A model generated the notes under the pieces. That model ran no database searches and was not told the DNA's origin. It saw only the letters and a list, made by a program, of their open reading frames with translations. DNA of 64,000 bases from Proluteimonas luteida. Its GTDB lineage: Bacteria > Pseudomonadota > Gammaproteobacteria > Xanthomonadales > Xanthomonadaceae. Positions 43,365 through 52,429 of this stretch are shown here, piece by piece. The DNA lies in the NCBI RefSeq assembly GCF_021191695.1, contig NZ_JAIWPT010000003.1, positions 248,001 to 312,000 on the forward strand, read 5' to 3'. Within the stretch, counting starts at the first letter, position 1, and the number at the start of each line of letters is the position of its first letter. A program made the translations under genes and the position numbers.

Positions 43365-45263
43365 ATGAACTTCTTCCAGCGGCAGGAACAGGCCCGGCGC
43401 AACACGACCCGACTGGTCGTGCTGTTCGCGCTGGCGGTCGCGGGCATCGTGCTGGCGGTCGACGCGGCGGTGGTGCTGTTCGTCGGCTTCCATCCCGGCA
43501 TGCTGCTGGCGACGACGCTGGTCACCGTCGGCATCATCGGCATCGGCTCGCTGTTCCGGATCTCGTCGCTGAGCAGCGGCGGCGAGCCGGTCGCGCAGCA
43601 GCTCGGCGGGGTCGCGGTGCCCGAGGACACGACCGACCTGCAGTTGCGCCGGCTGCGCAACGTGGTCGAGGAAATGGCGATCGCCTCCGGAGTGCCGGTG
43701 CCGGCGATCTACGTGCTCGAACACGAGCCCGGCATCAATGCGTTCGCGGCCGGTTACTCGACGTCCGACGCGGTCGTCGCAGTGACCCGCGGCGCGCTGG
43801 ACCGGCTCAACCGCGACGAACTGCAGGGCGTCGTGGCGCACGAGTTCAGCCACATCCTCAACGGCGACATGCGCCTGAACATCCGCCTGATGGGCGTGCT
43901 GTTCGGCATCCTGATGATCGGCCTGATCGGCCGCAAGATCCTGTTCCACGGCCGTGGCATCCGCGGCAACGGCGCGCTGGTGGTGCTGGGCGGGGCGCTG
44001 GCGGCGATCGTGGTCGGCGCGCTCGGCATGTTCTTCGGGCGCATGATCAAGGCCGGCGTCAGCCGCTCGCGCGAGGTGCTGGCGGACGCCTCGGCGGTGC
44101 AGTTCACGCGCCAGACCAGCGGCCTGGCGGGTGCGCTGAAGAAGATCGGCGGCGTCGAGGGCGGCTCGCGGCTGGCGCAGCGCGACGATGCCGAGGAGGT
44201 CAGCCACATGCTGTTCGGCGATGGCCTCGGCCTGCACGGCCTGTTCGCGACCCATCCGCCGCTGCTCAAGCGCATCCAGGCGTTGGAGCCGAATTTCCGC
44301 GCCGAGCAGCTGAGCCGGCTGCAGGCGCAGTGGCTGGCATCGCCACCCGATGGCCTGCAGGAGGACGTGCAGCTGGGACTGGTGTCGCGCGCCGAGGCCC
44401 TGCCGCAGGCCGGGCGGTCGCTGTCGGTGACGCCGCCGATGGTCGCCGCGCAGGTCGCCCATCCGCACGACGACGACTACGACCGCGCGCACTCGCTGGT
44501 GGCCGCGATCAGCGACGAACTGCACGCGGTGGCCACCCATCGCGAGGCGGCGATGCCGCTGCTGCTGGGGCTGCTGCTCGACGATGCGCCGCTGGTGCTG
44601 GAGAAGCAGCGCATCGAGATCATCGCCCGGATGGGCAACGCGGCCGCGACCGAGGCGCAGCACCTGCGCGAGACCCATCTGCGGACGCTGCATCCGATGC
44701 TGCGCATGCCGCTGGCGGCGATGGCATTTCCGGTGCTGCGCCGGCGGCCGCGGCCGGATCTCGCGACGTTCCTCGATACCGTGCATGCGGTGGTGCATGC
44801 CGACGACAGGGTGTCGCTGTTCGAGTACTGCCTGGGGCGCCTGCTGGAAGTGCAATTGCGCGAGACGCTGGATCCGTCGCGCAACATCCGTTTCGGCCGG
44901 CGCAAACCCGGCAACGTCAAGCAGGAGTTCGCGACGCTGCTGGCGGTGGTCGCTCATGCCGGCAATCCCGACGACACGATGGCCGCGCAGCGGGCCTACC
45001 TGGCCGGCATGCAGCGCGTGCTGCCGCGCGACCACGTGCCGTACGCGCCGCCCCCCGAGGGCGTACTGGCGCTCGATGCGGTGTGGGAGCCGCTGGATGC
45101 GCTGGACCCGCTGGCCAAGCAGGTCATGGTCGAGGCGATCACCGCCGCGGTCAGCCATGACGGCCGGATCAGCGTGGCCGAGTCGGAGCTGCTGCGCACG
45201 ATCTGCGGCGTGCTGCACTGTCCGCTGCCGCCGTCGCTGGAGCAGCTGCCGCAGGCATCCTGA
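43365..45263 (+). CDS. M48-family zinc metallopeptidase, HtpX-like membrane protease
   Basis: 632 residues from ATG 43365. Two N-terminal helices (about 17-63), then the zinc site HEFSH (159-163) within VVAHEFSHILNGD, two more helices (about 178-230) and the third ligand region SREVLADASAVQFT. IYVLEHEPGINAFAAGYSTS is typical of the family. After residue 330 there is an extra C-terminal domain of about 300 helical residues without zinc motifs, making it about twice the length of HtpX. It probably degrades damaged membrane proteins. It pairs with LemA, as often seen. Confidence 0.92.
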   Translation: MNFFQRQEQARRNTTRLVVLFALAVAGIVLAVDAAVVLFVGFHPGMLLATTLVTVGIIGIGSLFRISSLSSGGEPVAQQLGGVAVPEDTTDLQLRRLRNVVEEMAIASGVPVPAIYVLEHEPGINAFAAGYSTSDAVVAVTRGALDRLNRDELQGVVAHEFSHILNGDMRLNIRLMGVLFGILMIGLIGRKILFHGRGIRGNGALVVLGGALAAIVVGALGMFFGRMIKAGVSRSREVLADASAVQFTRQTSGLAGALKKIGGVEGGSRLAQRDDAEEVSHMLFGDGLGLHGLFATHPPLLKRIQALEPNFRAEQLSRLQAQWLASPPDGLQEDVQLGLVSRAEALPQAGRSLSVTPPMVAAQVAHPHDDDYDRAHSLVAAISDELHAVATHREAAMPLLLGLLLDDAPLVLEKQRIEIIARMGNAAATEAQHLRETHLRTLHPMLRMPLAAMAFPVLRRRPRPDLATFLDTVHAVVHADDRVSLFEYCLGRLLEVQLRETLDPSRNIRFGRRKPGNVKQEFATLLAVVAHAGNPDDTMAAQRAYLAGMQRVLPRDHVPYAPPPEGVLALDAVWEPLDALDPLAKQVMVEAITAAVSHDGRISVAESELLRTICGVLHCPLPPSLEQLPQAS

Positions 45264-45346
45264 CGGGGCCGGGCCGATCCGCCCCGCTGCGCATTGCGGC
45301 GGTTCGCGTGCAGGCATGGCGATGGCGGAGGGCCCGCTTCGTGAGG

Positions 45347-46951
45347 TCAGCTTCCGCGGATCAGGTCGGCCGCGCGCTCGGCGATCATGATCACCGGCGC
45401 GTTGGTATTGCCGCCGGGCAGGGTCGGCATCACCGAGGCGTCGACGACGCGCACGCCGTCGACGCCGCGTACGCGCAGCTGCGGATCGACGACGGCGGCG
45501 TCGTCGCTGCCCATCCGGCAGGTGCCGGCCGGGTGGTAGATCGATTCGGCCTTGGCGCGGATGAAGCCTGCGAGCTCGGCATCGGACAGGTCGTTGCGCG
45601 CGGGGAAGACCGGTGCGCCGCGCACGTCGTCGAACGCGGGCTGGGCGAGGATGTCGCGCGAGAGTTTCGCGCATTCGACCATCATCCGCAGGTCGGTGCC
45701 GTCCGGGTCCGACAGGTAGTTCGCTTCGATCCGCGGTGCGTCGCTGGCGCGGTTGCCGGCCAGTGCGATGCGGCCGCGGCTGCGGGGCCGCAGGAAGCAG
45801 GCATGCAGCGTGTAGCCGTCGCCGGGCAGACGGTTGCGGCCATGGTCGTCGAGCAGCGCCGGCACGAAATGGAACTGGATGTCGGCGCGCGCGTCCGGGG
45901 CGAAGCGCGAACGCACGAAACCGCCGGCCTCGGCGATGTTGCTGGTGCCGGGTCCGCGCCGCCCGCGCAGGTAGTAGTTCCACGCCACCGCGGCTTCGCT
46001 GAGCCGGTCGTAGCTGATCCGGCGGGTCGCGCCCGTGAGCGTGCAGATGTCGAGGTGGTCCTGCAGGTTGCGGCCGACCTGCGGCGCGTCGTGGACCACC
46101 GCGATGCCGTGCCTGCGCAGTTCGCGTGCGTCGCCGATGCCCGAGAGCATCAGCAGCTGCGGCGAGTTGACCGCACCGCCGCACAGCAGGATCTCGCGCA
46201 TGGCCGGCTGGTGGAAGGCGCCGCGCGCGCTGGCGTAGACCACGCCGGTCGCGCGGCCGTGTTCGAAGGTGATGCGGCTGGCCAGCGCGCCGGTGCGGAT
46301 GTGCAGGTTGGGGCGGGCGCGCACCGCAGCATCGAGGTATGCGGTCGCCGCCGAGCAGCGCGCGCCGTCGCGCTGGGTGACCTGGTACAGGCCGACGCCC
46401 TGCTGCTCGGGACCGTTGAAATCGTCGTTGGCGGGCAATCCCGCCTGCTCGCCCGCGGCGATGAACATCCGCGACAGCGGGTTGACGTGGCGCAGGTCCG
46501 ACACCGTCAGCGGGCCGGACGCGCCGTGCAGCGCATCGGCACCGCGGGTATTGCCCTCGGCGCGGATGAAGTACGGCAGCACGTCGCGCCAGGCCCAGCC
46601 TTCCGCGCCCTGCGCGGCCCAGTCGTCGTAGTCGCCAGCGGCGCCGCGCGTGTAGCACATCGCGTTGATCGAGCTCGAACCGCCCAGCACCTTGCCGCGC
46701 GGCCACCACAGCGTGCGGTCGCCGAGCTGCGGCTCGGGCGCGGTGTCGTAGTTCCAGTTCACGCCCTTGCGCCCGGCCAGCCTGGCCAGGCCCGCGGGCA
46801 TGTGGATGAAGGGGTGCCAGTCGCGCGGCCCGGCCTCGAGCAGCAGCACGCGGATGTCCGGGTCCTCGCTGAGCCGGCTGGCCAGCACGCAGCCGGCGGA
46901 GCCGGCGCCGACGATGACGTAGTCGTACTCGGGAGGTGGTCCGGGTGGCAT
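45347..46951 (-). CDS. GMC-family FAD oxidoreductase (choline/alcohol dehydrogenase-like)
   Basis: 534 residues from ATG 46951. The FAD dinucleotide fold is DYVIVGAGSAGCVLASRLSE (about 9-28). GMC signature one is in WPRGKVLGGSSSINAMCYTR, signature two in GGAVNSPQLLMLSGIGD. The active-site end has YHPAGTCRMG (catalytic His) and MPTLPGGNTNAPVIMIAERA. It would oxidise a primary alcohol such as choline or a longer alkanol. No betB, betI or choline transporter is adjacent, so BetA function is not supported. It is divergent from the carrier gene at 47089 across 137 bp. Confidence 0.92.
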   Translation of the reverse strand: MPPGPPPEYDYVIVGAGSAGCVLASRLSEDPDIRVLLLEAGPRDWHPFIHMPAGLARLAGRKGVNWNYDTAPEPQLGDRTLWWPRGKVLGGSSSINAMCYTRGAAGDYDDWAAQGAEGWAWRDVLPYFIRAEGNTRGADALHGASGPLTVSDLRHVNPLSRMFIAAGEQAGLPANDDFNGPEQQGVGLYQVTQRDGARCSAATAYLDAAVRARPNLHIRTGALASRITFEHGRATGVVYASARGAFHQPAMREILLCGGAVNSPQLLMLSGIGDARELRRHGIAVVHDAPQVGRNLQDHLDICTLTGATRRISYDRLSEAAVAWNYYLRGRRGPGTSNIAEAGGFVRSRFAPDARADIQFHFVPALLDDHGRNRLPGDGYTLHACFLRPRSRGRIALAGNRASDAPRIEANYLSDPDGTDLRMMVECAKLSRDILAQPAFDDVRGAPVFPARNDLSDAELAGFIRAKAESIYHPAGTCRMGSDDAAVVDPQLRVRGVDGVRVVDASVMPTLPGGNTNAPVIMIAERAADLIRGS

Positions 46952-47088
46952 GGCGGGCCTGGGTCGGGAGCAGGGTCGGGCACTTGGGACAGAGCATATG
47001 CTCTGTGCCATGCGCGCCGCTGGCGGGATCGCCAGCCATCGGATAACTTGCCCGCCTCGGTTCCGCGAGCCCCACGCTCGGCCCACCC

Positions 47089-48474
47089 ATGACAGACCAG
47101 GCTCCCCGCGCGGCTTCCGGCCGACCGCTGGCCCGTTTCCGCGACGCGCTGGGCGACTCCCCGCCGTTGTGGTGGGCGCTGCTGTATTTCTTCTGCCTGC
47201 TGTGCGGCTACTACGTGCTGCGCCCGGTGCGCGACGCGATGGGCGCCTCGGCCGATGCCTCGGCCGTGTTTCCCGGGTTCCTGCTCGACTGGGCGGCCGC
47301 GCGCGGCATCGCGCTCGGCGATTTCACCCTGCAGGTGCTGTTCACCAGCACGTTCTTCGTGATGCTGCTGCTGCAGCCGCTGTACGGCGCGCTGGTGTCG
47401 CGCTTCCCGCGCCGGGTGTTCCTGCCGGTGGTGTACCTGCTGTTCATCGCCTGCCTGCTCTGGTTCTGGTGGGCATTCGACCGCGACCTGCCGGGTCGCG
47501 GCGCGCTGTTCTTCGTCTGGGTGGCGGTGTTCAACCTGTTCGCGGTGTCGGTGTTCTGGAGCTACATGGCCGACGTGTTCGACAACGACAACGCCAAGAA
47601 GGTCTATGGCTACATCGGCGCCGGCGGCACCATCGGCGCGTTGCTCGGACCGACCATCACCCGGCTGCTGGTGGAGCGGATCGGCGAGGGCAACCTGCTG
47701 CTGGTCTCGGCCGGGCTGCTGATGATGTGCGTGGTGTGCATCCTGCGCCTGCGGCGCTGGGCGATCGCGCGCGAGCGCCTGCACCGCGAGCGCAGCGGCG
47801 AGGAGGCGATGGGCGGCTCGGTGCTGGCGGGCCTGCGCCTGGTCCTGCACGACCCGCTGCTGCGCGCGCTGGCGCTGCTGATGTTCTTCGGCGTCGGCGT
47901 CGGCACGCTGCTGTACAACGAGCAGGCCGCGATCGCCCGGCAACTGGTCGGCGACGCGTCGCGCACCGCGTTCTACGCCCGGCTCGACCAGTACATCAAC
48001 CTGCTGACCGTGCTGGTGCAGGTGTTCCTGACCCGCTGGCTGCTGCGCCGCTTCGGCATCGCGCCGCTGCTGCTGGTGCCCGCCATCGCGATCCTGGTCG
48101 GTTTCTCGGTGCTGGCGGCCTCGCCGCTGCCGATGCTGATCTGGGTGGTGCAGGTGATGACCCGCGCCAGCGAGTTCTCGCTGGCCAAGCCGGCGCGCGA
48201 AACGATCTACACCCGGGTCGATCGCGAATCGCGCTACAAGGCCAAGGCGTTCATCGACACGGCGGTGTACCGCGGCGGCGACGTCACCTTCGTCTGGGTG
48301 CACAAGGCTCTGGCGACGCTGGGGTCGAGCGTGGTGTTCCTGGCCGGCATCGGCATCGCGCTGGGCATGACGTTCAGCGCATGGCGCGTGATCCGGGGCG
48401 AGCGCAGGCTTCCGCAGCAGGCGGCAGCCGGCCGGCCTGACGCACCGGAGCCAGGGCATGGGAAGCCGTCGTGA
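47089..48474 (+). CDS. NTT/Npt1-Npt2-like MFS membrane carrier
   Basis: 461 residues with about 11-12 membrane segments, no leader. The N-terminal region PPLWWALLYFFCLLCGYYVL then RPVRDAMGASA is the signature of the group annotated as Npt1/Npt2 or ATP/ADP translocase-like MFS carriers in free-living bacteria. SVFWSYMADVFDNDNAKKVY and GYIGAGGTIGALLGPTIT match too. TRVDRESRYKAKAFIDTAVY is a well-conserved C-terminal loop. In intracellular parasites relatives exchange ATP and ADP; in free-living bacteria the substrate is unknown. Its last codons overlap a small Tat-like frame. Confidence 0.88.
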   Translation: MTDQAPRAASGRPLARFRDALGDSPPLWWALLYFFCLLCGYYVLRPVRDAMGASADASAVFPGFLLDWAAARGIALGDFTLQVLFTSTFFVMLLLQPLYGALVSRFPRRVFLPVVYLLFIACLLWFWWAFDRDLPGRGALFFVWVAVFNLFAVSVFWSYMADVFDNDNAKKVYGYIGAGGTIGALLGPTITRLLVERIGEGNLLLVSAGLLMMCVVCILRLRRWAIARERLHRERSGEEAMGGSVLAGLRLVLHDPLLRALALLMFFGVGVGTLLYNEQAAIARQLVGDASRTAFYARLDQYINLLTVLVQVFLTRWLLRRFGIAPLLLVPAIAILVGFSVLAASPLPMLIWVVQVMTRASEFSLAKPARETIYTRVDRESRYKAKAFIDTAVYRGGDVTFVWVHKALATLGSSVVFLAGIGIALGMTFSAWRVIRGERRLPQQAAAGRPDAPEPGHGKPS

Positions 48475-48592
48475 AGTCCTCGCCGCAGGTTTCGTCGCCG
48501 CCAGCTTGATTTCCCCGTCCGCCCATGGTTTCGCGGTGGCGCGCGAGGCCGAAGTGCTGGCCGTCTGGCGCGCGCGACACACACCCGCCTGA
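48458..48592 (+). CDS. Possible 44-residue peptide with twin-arginine-like leader
   Basis: ATG at 48458, overlapping the carrier gene's end, opens MGSRREVLAAGFVAASLISP followed by SAHGFA and a short remainder ending RHTPA. SRREVLAAGFVAAS has the shape of a Tat signal (SRRxVL plus hydrophobic core) and is preceded by CAGG. What follows is only about 18 residues, so either this is the stub of a lost Tat-exported enzyme or a tiny exported peptide. No family is recognised. Read as a tentative gene. Confidence 0.35.
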   Translation: MGSRREVLAAGFVAASLISPSAHGFAVAREAEVLAVWRARHTPA

Positions 48593-48602
48593 GCGATGCG
48601 GA

Positions 48603-49001
48603 TCAGCGCAGCGCGGCGACCGAGAACAGCAGCGCGCCGACGAGGAACGCCGCGCTCAGCGCGTGCACCAGCGGATGGTACATGCGCAGCCAGACGAACT
48701 GCAGCGCGAGCCGCAGCCACCAGAACACCGCCATGCCAGCGAGCACCGCGCGGCCGAGCGCCGTGCCGGCGAGGTCGCGTGGCAGCAGGAAACAGAGCAG
48801 GGCGATGCCGGCGAAGACCCAGACCAGCTGCGCATTGGCGATCTGCAGCACCGCGCGGTTGGGCCGGGTCGTCGACAGCAGCGTCCGCGGCCAGCCGAAC
48901 AGTCGCCAGAATGCGAGATGGAACAGCGCGAATGCCGCGCTGTGCAGGCCGCAAAGCGCGATCAGCCAGTCGAACGGCGACGCGGTGGCAAGGGCCAGCA
49001 T
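48603..49001 (-). CDS. Small four-helix inner-membrane protein of unknown function
   Basis: 132 residues from ATG 49001, one base after the stop codon of the DUF4442 gene (TGA-G-ATG), so surely translationally coupled. Four membrane segments are visible: FDWLIALCGLHSAAFALFHL, AQLVWVFAGIALLCFLLP, LGRAVLAGMAVFWWLRLALQ and LVHALSAAFLVGALLFSVAA. The central LQFVWLRMYHPLVH with charged and aromatic residues could be functional. I do not recognise the family with certainty. Its pairing with a thioesterase-like gene suggests lipid or fatty-acid context. Confidence 0.75.
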   Translation of the reverse strand: MLALATASPFDWLIALCGLHSAAFALFHLAFWRLFGWPRTLLSTTRPNRAVLQIANAQLVWVFAGIALLCFLLPRDLAGTALGRAVLAGMAVFWWLRLALQFVWLRMYHPLVHALSAAFLVGALLFSVAALR

Positions 49002-49002
49002 C

Positions 49003-49476
49003 TCATGCGCTCCGGCGCGGCGACACCCACATCGCGATGTCCGCACGCAGCACCGTCTCGCCGTCGTCGTTGCGGATCAGCACCTGCACCGGAAGCGCAT
49101 AGCCGGCATCTGCGATCTGCGGCGCGAACGCGGGCGTTGCCGTCGCGTGCATCGTGCCGGTCGCCTTCTTCAGGTATTCGACCGTCATGCCCCGGGGGAT
49201 CCAGCGCATCGACGCCGGCAGGCTGACGTCGATGGTCAGGCCGCCGATCAGTTCGGCCAGGTTGCACAGCGCGATGGCGTGCACCGTGCCGATGTGGTTG
49301 GTGACGCTGCGGCGATGGCGCATCGTCGCCTCGCCATGGCCGGCGCGCAGCGCGGTGACCCGCGGACGGATGCTGGCGAAGTACGGGGCCTTGAGACAGA
49401 CCAGCCGCGTGAACAGCCACGTGCCGCAGGGCCAGCGTGCGAGGCGGTCGTGCAGGCGTTGCAAGGGTGCGGCCAT
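49003..49476 (-). CDS. DUF4442 hotdog-fold (thioesterase-like) protein
   Basis: 157 residues from MAAPLQRLHDRLARWPCGTW; longer starts lack character. The HotDog pattern is visible in VTNHIGTVHAIALCNLAELI (the long central helix), RWIPRGMTVEYLKKATGTMH and VQVLIRNDDGETVLRADIAM. DUF4442 proteins are relatives of PaaI/YiiD acyl-CoA thioesterases. Substrate is unproven. It lies between fadE, 165 bp upstream on the same strand across a hairpin, and the small membrane gene it is coupled to. A shared fatty-acid role is inference. Confidence 0.85.
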   Translation of the reverse strand: MAAPLQRLHDRLARWPCGTWLFTRLVCLKAPYFASIRPRVTALRAGHGEATMRHRRSVTNHIGTVHAIALCNLAELIGGLTIDVSLPASMRWIPRGMTVEYLKKATGTMHATATPAFAPQIADAGYALPVQVLIRNDDGETVLRADIAMWVSPRRSA

Positions 49477-49586
49477 GGCGGACTCCAGCGGGAAACGGCA
49501 GAAGATGGCGCGGGAAATGGCAGTGGAGGCCGGCAGCGGTACCGGCGGGCGCAAGGGAACGGGAGCGCATGCCGGCACACCGGAAA

Positions 49587-49617
49587 CGGCAACGGCGGGA
49601 CACGCCCGCCGTTGCCG
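49587..49617. terminator. Strong hairpin after fadE
   Basis: CGGCAACGGCGGG-ACACG-CCCGCCGTTGCCG, a perfect 13-bp stem 25 bp beyond the fadE stop (minus strand). Only a short U-run (TTTCC) follows, so termination may be partial, with read-through to the DUF4442 gene. Confidence 0.75.
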
Positions 49618-49641
49618 GAGTCGATCAGGACACGATCGCGG

Positions 49642-52122
49642 TCACGCCGCTTCGCGCGAACGGTCGCCGTTGTGCGACGGCGGCGGGCGGTAGCCGGCCG
49701 AACGCAGTTCCTCGGTGTCGAAATCGTCGACGGTGATGGTGTCGAGCGTGATCTCGCGCAGTTCCTGCAGCAGCGCGCGTTCCTCGGCGCTGATGTGGCC
49801 CTCGCGCACCGCCTCGTCGAGCTGCGCGGGGTAGTCCAGTGCCTGGATGCCCTTGCCCTTGAGCGCCTTGAGGAACTTGCGCTCGATCGGCTCGGCGGCG
49901 ATCGCCTTGGCCAGGTAGCTGTCGATGCGGCCACCCGGGTTGTTGTCGCACGGGGTCAGGAACACGCCATCGCCCAGGCGCGCGCGCGCCTCGTTGGGCG
50001 CCATCAGCAGCGCGGCGACCCGGCGCGACAGACGGTCGCCCGGCGCCTCGGCGCGGCGGCCGAGCGGGAAGATCAACGCCCACATCAGCCAGCCCACCGG
50101 CCGGATCGGGAAGTTGCGCAGTGCCGCCGACAGCGCATTCTCGATCTTGTGCACGCTGTCGTGGAACGACCATGCCAGCAGCGGCTGGTCGGCCTGCGGT
50201 GCGCCCTCGTCGTGGTAGCGCTTGAGCATCGCGCTGGTCATGTAGATGTGGCTGAGCACGTCGCCCAGGCGGCCCGACAGCGATTCCTTGAACTTCAGCT
50301 TGCCGCCGAGCATCAGCATCGACACGTCGGCCATCAATGCGAGGTTGGCCGAGTAGCGGTCGAGCTTGCGGAAGTAGCGGCGGGTGTAGGCGTCGCCGGG
50401 CGCCGCGCCGATCTTCGCGCCGGTGATGCCGAACCAGATCGAGCGGACCGCGTTGGAGATCGCGAAGCCGATGTGGCCGAACAGGTTGCGGTCGAATTCC
50501 TCCAGGCCCGCCTTCTCGTCGGGGTCCTGCGCCGCCTTCATCTCCTTCATCACCCACGGATGGCACAGGATCGCGCCCTGGCCGAAGATCAGCAGGCTGC
50601 GGGTCATGATGTTGGCGCCCTCGACGGTGATGCCGATCGGCGCGGCCTGCCAGTTGCGGCCGGCGAAGTTGCGTGGACCGAGGATGATGCCCTTGCCGCC
50701 GATCACGTCCATGACGTCGCTGACCACTTCGCGGCCCATCGTCGTGCAGTGGTACTTGGCGATCGCCGACGGCACCGCCGGCACGTCGCCGCGGTCCACC
50801 GCGGCGGCGGTGGCCTGGGACAGCGCGCTGATCGCATAGGCCTTGCCGCCGATCCGCGCCAGCGCCTCCTCCACGCCCTCGAAGCGGCCGACCGACAGGC
50901 CGAACTGCTTGCGGATGCGCGCATAGGCACCGGTGACGACCGCGCCGAACTTGGCGCCGCCGCTGGCGGTCGAGGGCAGGGTGATCGAGCGGCCGATCGC
51001 CAGGCATTCGTTGAGCATGTTCCAGCCCTTGCCGGCCTTGTCCGGGCCGCCGACCAGCTGGCTCAGCGGGATGAACACGTCGCGGCCGTGGATCGGGCCG
51101 TTCTGGAACGGCGAGTTCAGCGGGAAGTGGCGGCGGCCGACGTCGACGCCGGCGGTGTCGCGCGGCAGCAGCGCCAGGGTGATGCCGATGTCCTCGGTCT
51201 CGCCGAGCAGGCCGTCCGGGTCGTACATCCGGAACGCCAGGCCGATCAGCGTCGCCACCGGGGCCAGGGTGATGTAGCGCTTGTCGAAGGTCAGGCGCAC
51301 GCCGAGCACGTTGGCGCCGTTCCACTCACCCTTGCAGACGATGCCGTAGTCGGGGATCGAGGTCGCGTCGGACCCGGCGAACGGACCGGTCAGGCCGAAG
51401 CACGGCACTTCCTCGCCGATCGCCAGGCGCGGCAGGTAGTAGTCCTTCTGCTCCTGGGTGCCGTAGTGGTTGAGCAGTTCGCCCGGGCCCAGCGAGTTGG
51501 GCACGCCGACCGTCGAGCTGACCACGCTGGAGACCGACGACAGCTTCTGGATCACCTTGTGGTGCGCCAGCGCCGAGAAGCCGAGGCCGCCATATGCCTT
51601 CGGGATGATCATGCCGAAGAACCTGTTGCGCTTGATGAAGTCCCACAGCTCCGGCGGCAGGTCGGCGTGGACGTGGGTGATCTCCCAGTCGTTGGTCATC
51701 CGGCACAGTTCCTCGACCGGGCCGTCGAGGAAGGCCTGCTCCTCGTCCGTCAGCGCGGGGCGGGGCTGGTCGAGCAGCTTGTTCCAGTCCGGGTCGCCGG
51801 TGAACAGCTCGCCCTCGAAACCGACCGAGCCGGTCTCCAGCGCGATGCGCTCGGTCTGCGACAGCGGTGGCAGCACCTTGCGGAAGAACTTCAGCAATGG
51901 CGCGGTGACCAGGGCCTTGCGCACCGGCGCGATCAGCAGCGGCAGGGCGATCACCGCGACCAGCACCGCGGCGACGATGGTCGCGGCGGGATTCGCCCCC
52001 AGCAGCCCGCAGGCGACCAGCAGGGTCAGGGTGATCGCGGCCCAGTAGGCCAGGCGCAGGCGGTGGTAGGCGGCGACGGCGCCGGCCAGGAGAAGGGCGA
52101 GGAAGGGGATTGCGATGCTCAT
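49642..52122 (-). CDS. fadE: Acyl-CoA dehydrogenase FadE
   Basis: 826 residues, the usual length of the long FadE type. FadE carries out the first, FAD-dependent oxidation of fatty acyl-CoA in beta-oxidation. The first 80 residues contain two membrane segments (IPFLALLLAGAVAAYHRLRL and following). ACAD blocks are GPGELLNHYGTQEQKDYYLP, CFGLTGPFAGSDATSIPDYG, MDVIGGKGIILGPRNFAGRN (DUF1974-side) and EGANIMTRSLLIFGQGAI. The catalytic glutamate is expected in the YHCTTMGREVVSDVMDVIGG region by family. The start at 52122 is 308 bp from a divergent TetR gene that probably regulates it. Confidence 0.97.
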   Translation of the reverse strand: MSIAIPFLALLLAGAVAAYHRLRLAYWAAITLTLLVACGLLGANPAATIVAAVLVAVIALPLLIAPVRKALVTAPLLKFFRKVLPPLSQTERIALETGSVGFEGELFTGDPDWNKLLDQPRPALTDEEQAFLDGPVEELCRMTNDWEITHVHADLPPELWDFIKRNRFFGMIIPKAYGGLGFSALAHHKVIQKLSSVSSVVSSTVGVPNSLGPGELLNHYGTQEQKDYYLPRLAIGEEVPCFGLTGPFAGSDATSIPDYGIVCKGEWNGANVLGVRLTFDKRYITLAPVATLIGLAFRMYDPDGLLGETEDIGITLALLPRDTAGVDVGRRHFPLNSPFQNGPIHGRDVFIPLSQLVGGPDKAGKGWNMLNECLAIGRSITLPSTASGGAKFGAVVTGAYARIRKQFGLSVGRFEGVEEALARIGGKAYAISALSQATAAAVDRGDVPAVPSAIAKYHCTTMGREVVSDVMDVIGGKGIILGPRNFAGRNWQAAPIGITVEGANIMTRSLLIFGQGAILCHPWVMKEMKAAQDPDEKAGLEEFDRNLFGHIGFAISNAVRSIWFGITGAKIGAAPGDAYTRRYFRKLDRYSANLALMADVSMLMLGGKLKFKESLSGRLGDVLSHIYMTSAMLKRYHDEGAPQADQPLLAWSFHDSVHKIENALSAALRNFPIRPVGWLMWALIFPLGRRAEAPGDRLSRRVAALLMAPNEARARLGDGVFLTPCDNNPGGRIDSYLAKAIAAEPIERKFLKALKGKGIQALDYPAQLDEAVREGHISAEERALLQELREITLDTITVDDFDTEELRSAGYRPPPSHNGDRSREAA

Positions 52123-52343
52123 CGGGGGCTCCGGCGATCGGCGGGATCAGTGGGGCGGGTCGGTGGCTGACGGGCTGACAGCAGTGACAGGCTGAACGAC
52201 ATGGCAGGGTTGCACGGACAGGCGGAGCCAGCATGACGGCGCGACGGTCCGGACGTGATGACGGAGACGCGAGCCGCGCGATGCCGGTTCGCAGCGCCGG
52301 CGGGTGGAATCCCGGTGCTGCCTGTTCCGTACGGTCGAGTATG

Positions 52344-52361
52344 TTCATACGCTTGTTTGAA
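52344..52361. promoter_or_regulatory. Candidate TetR operator between fadE and the regulator gene
   Basis: TTCATAC-GCTT-GTTTGAA is an 18-bp palindrome with six of seven matches per arm, in the 307-bp fadE-tetR gap, 69 bp before the regulator. This AT-rich island (52340-52400) is the only one in the gap and the likely promoter zone. The rest of the gap holds no gene. Confidence 0.55.
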
Positions 52362-52429
52362 GTCAATGTGCGCTGCGGCAAACGTGTTCGATACTGTCGC
52401 CGCCGCCGGCGTATGGATAGACTGTCGCG

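Noticed and set aside
45347..46951. Choline dehydrogenase betA
   Set aside because: GMC fold is clear but no betaine aldehyde dehydrogenase, betI or transporter is nearby; specificity cannot be assigned.
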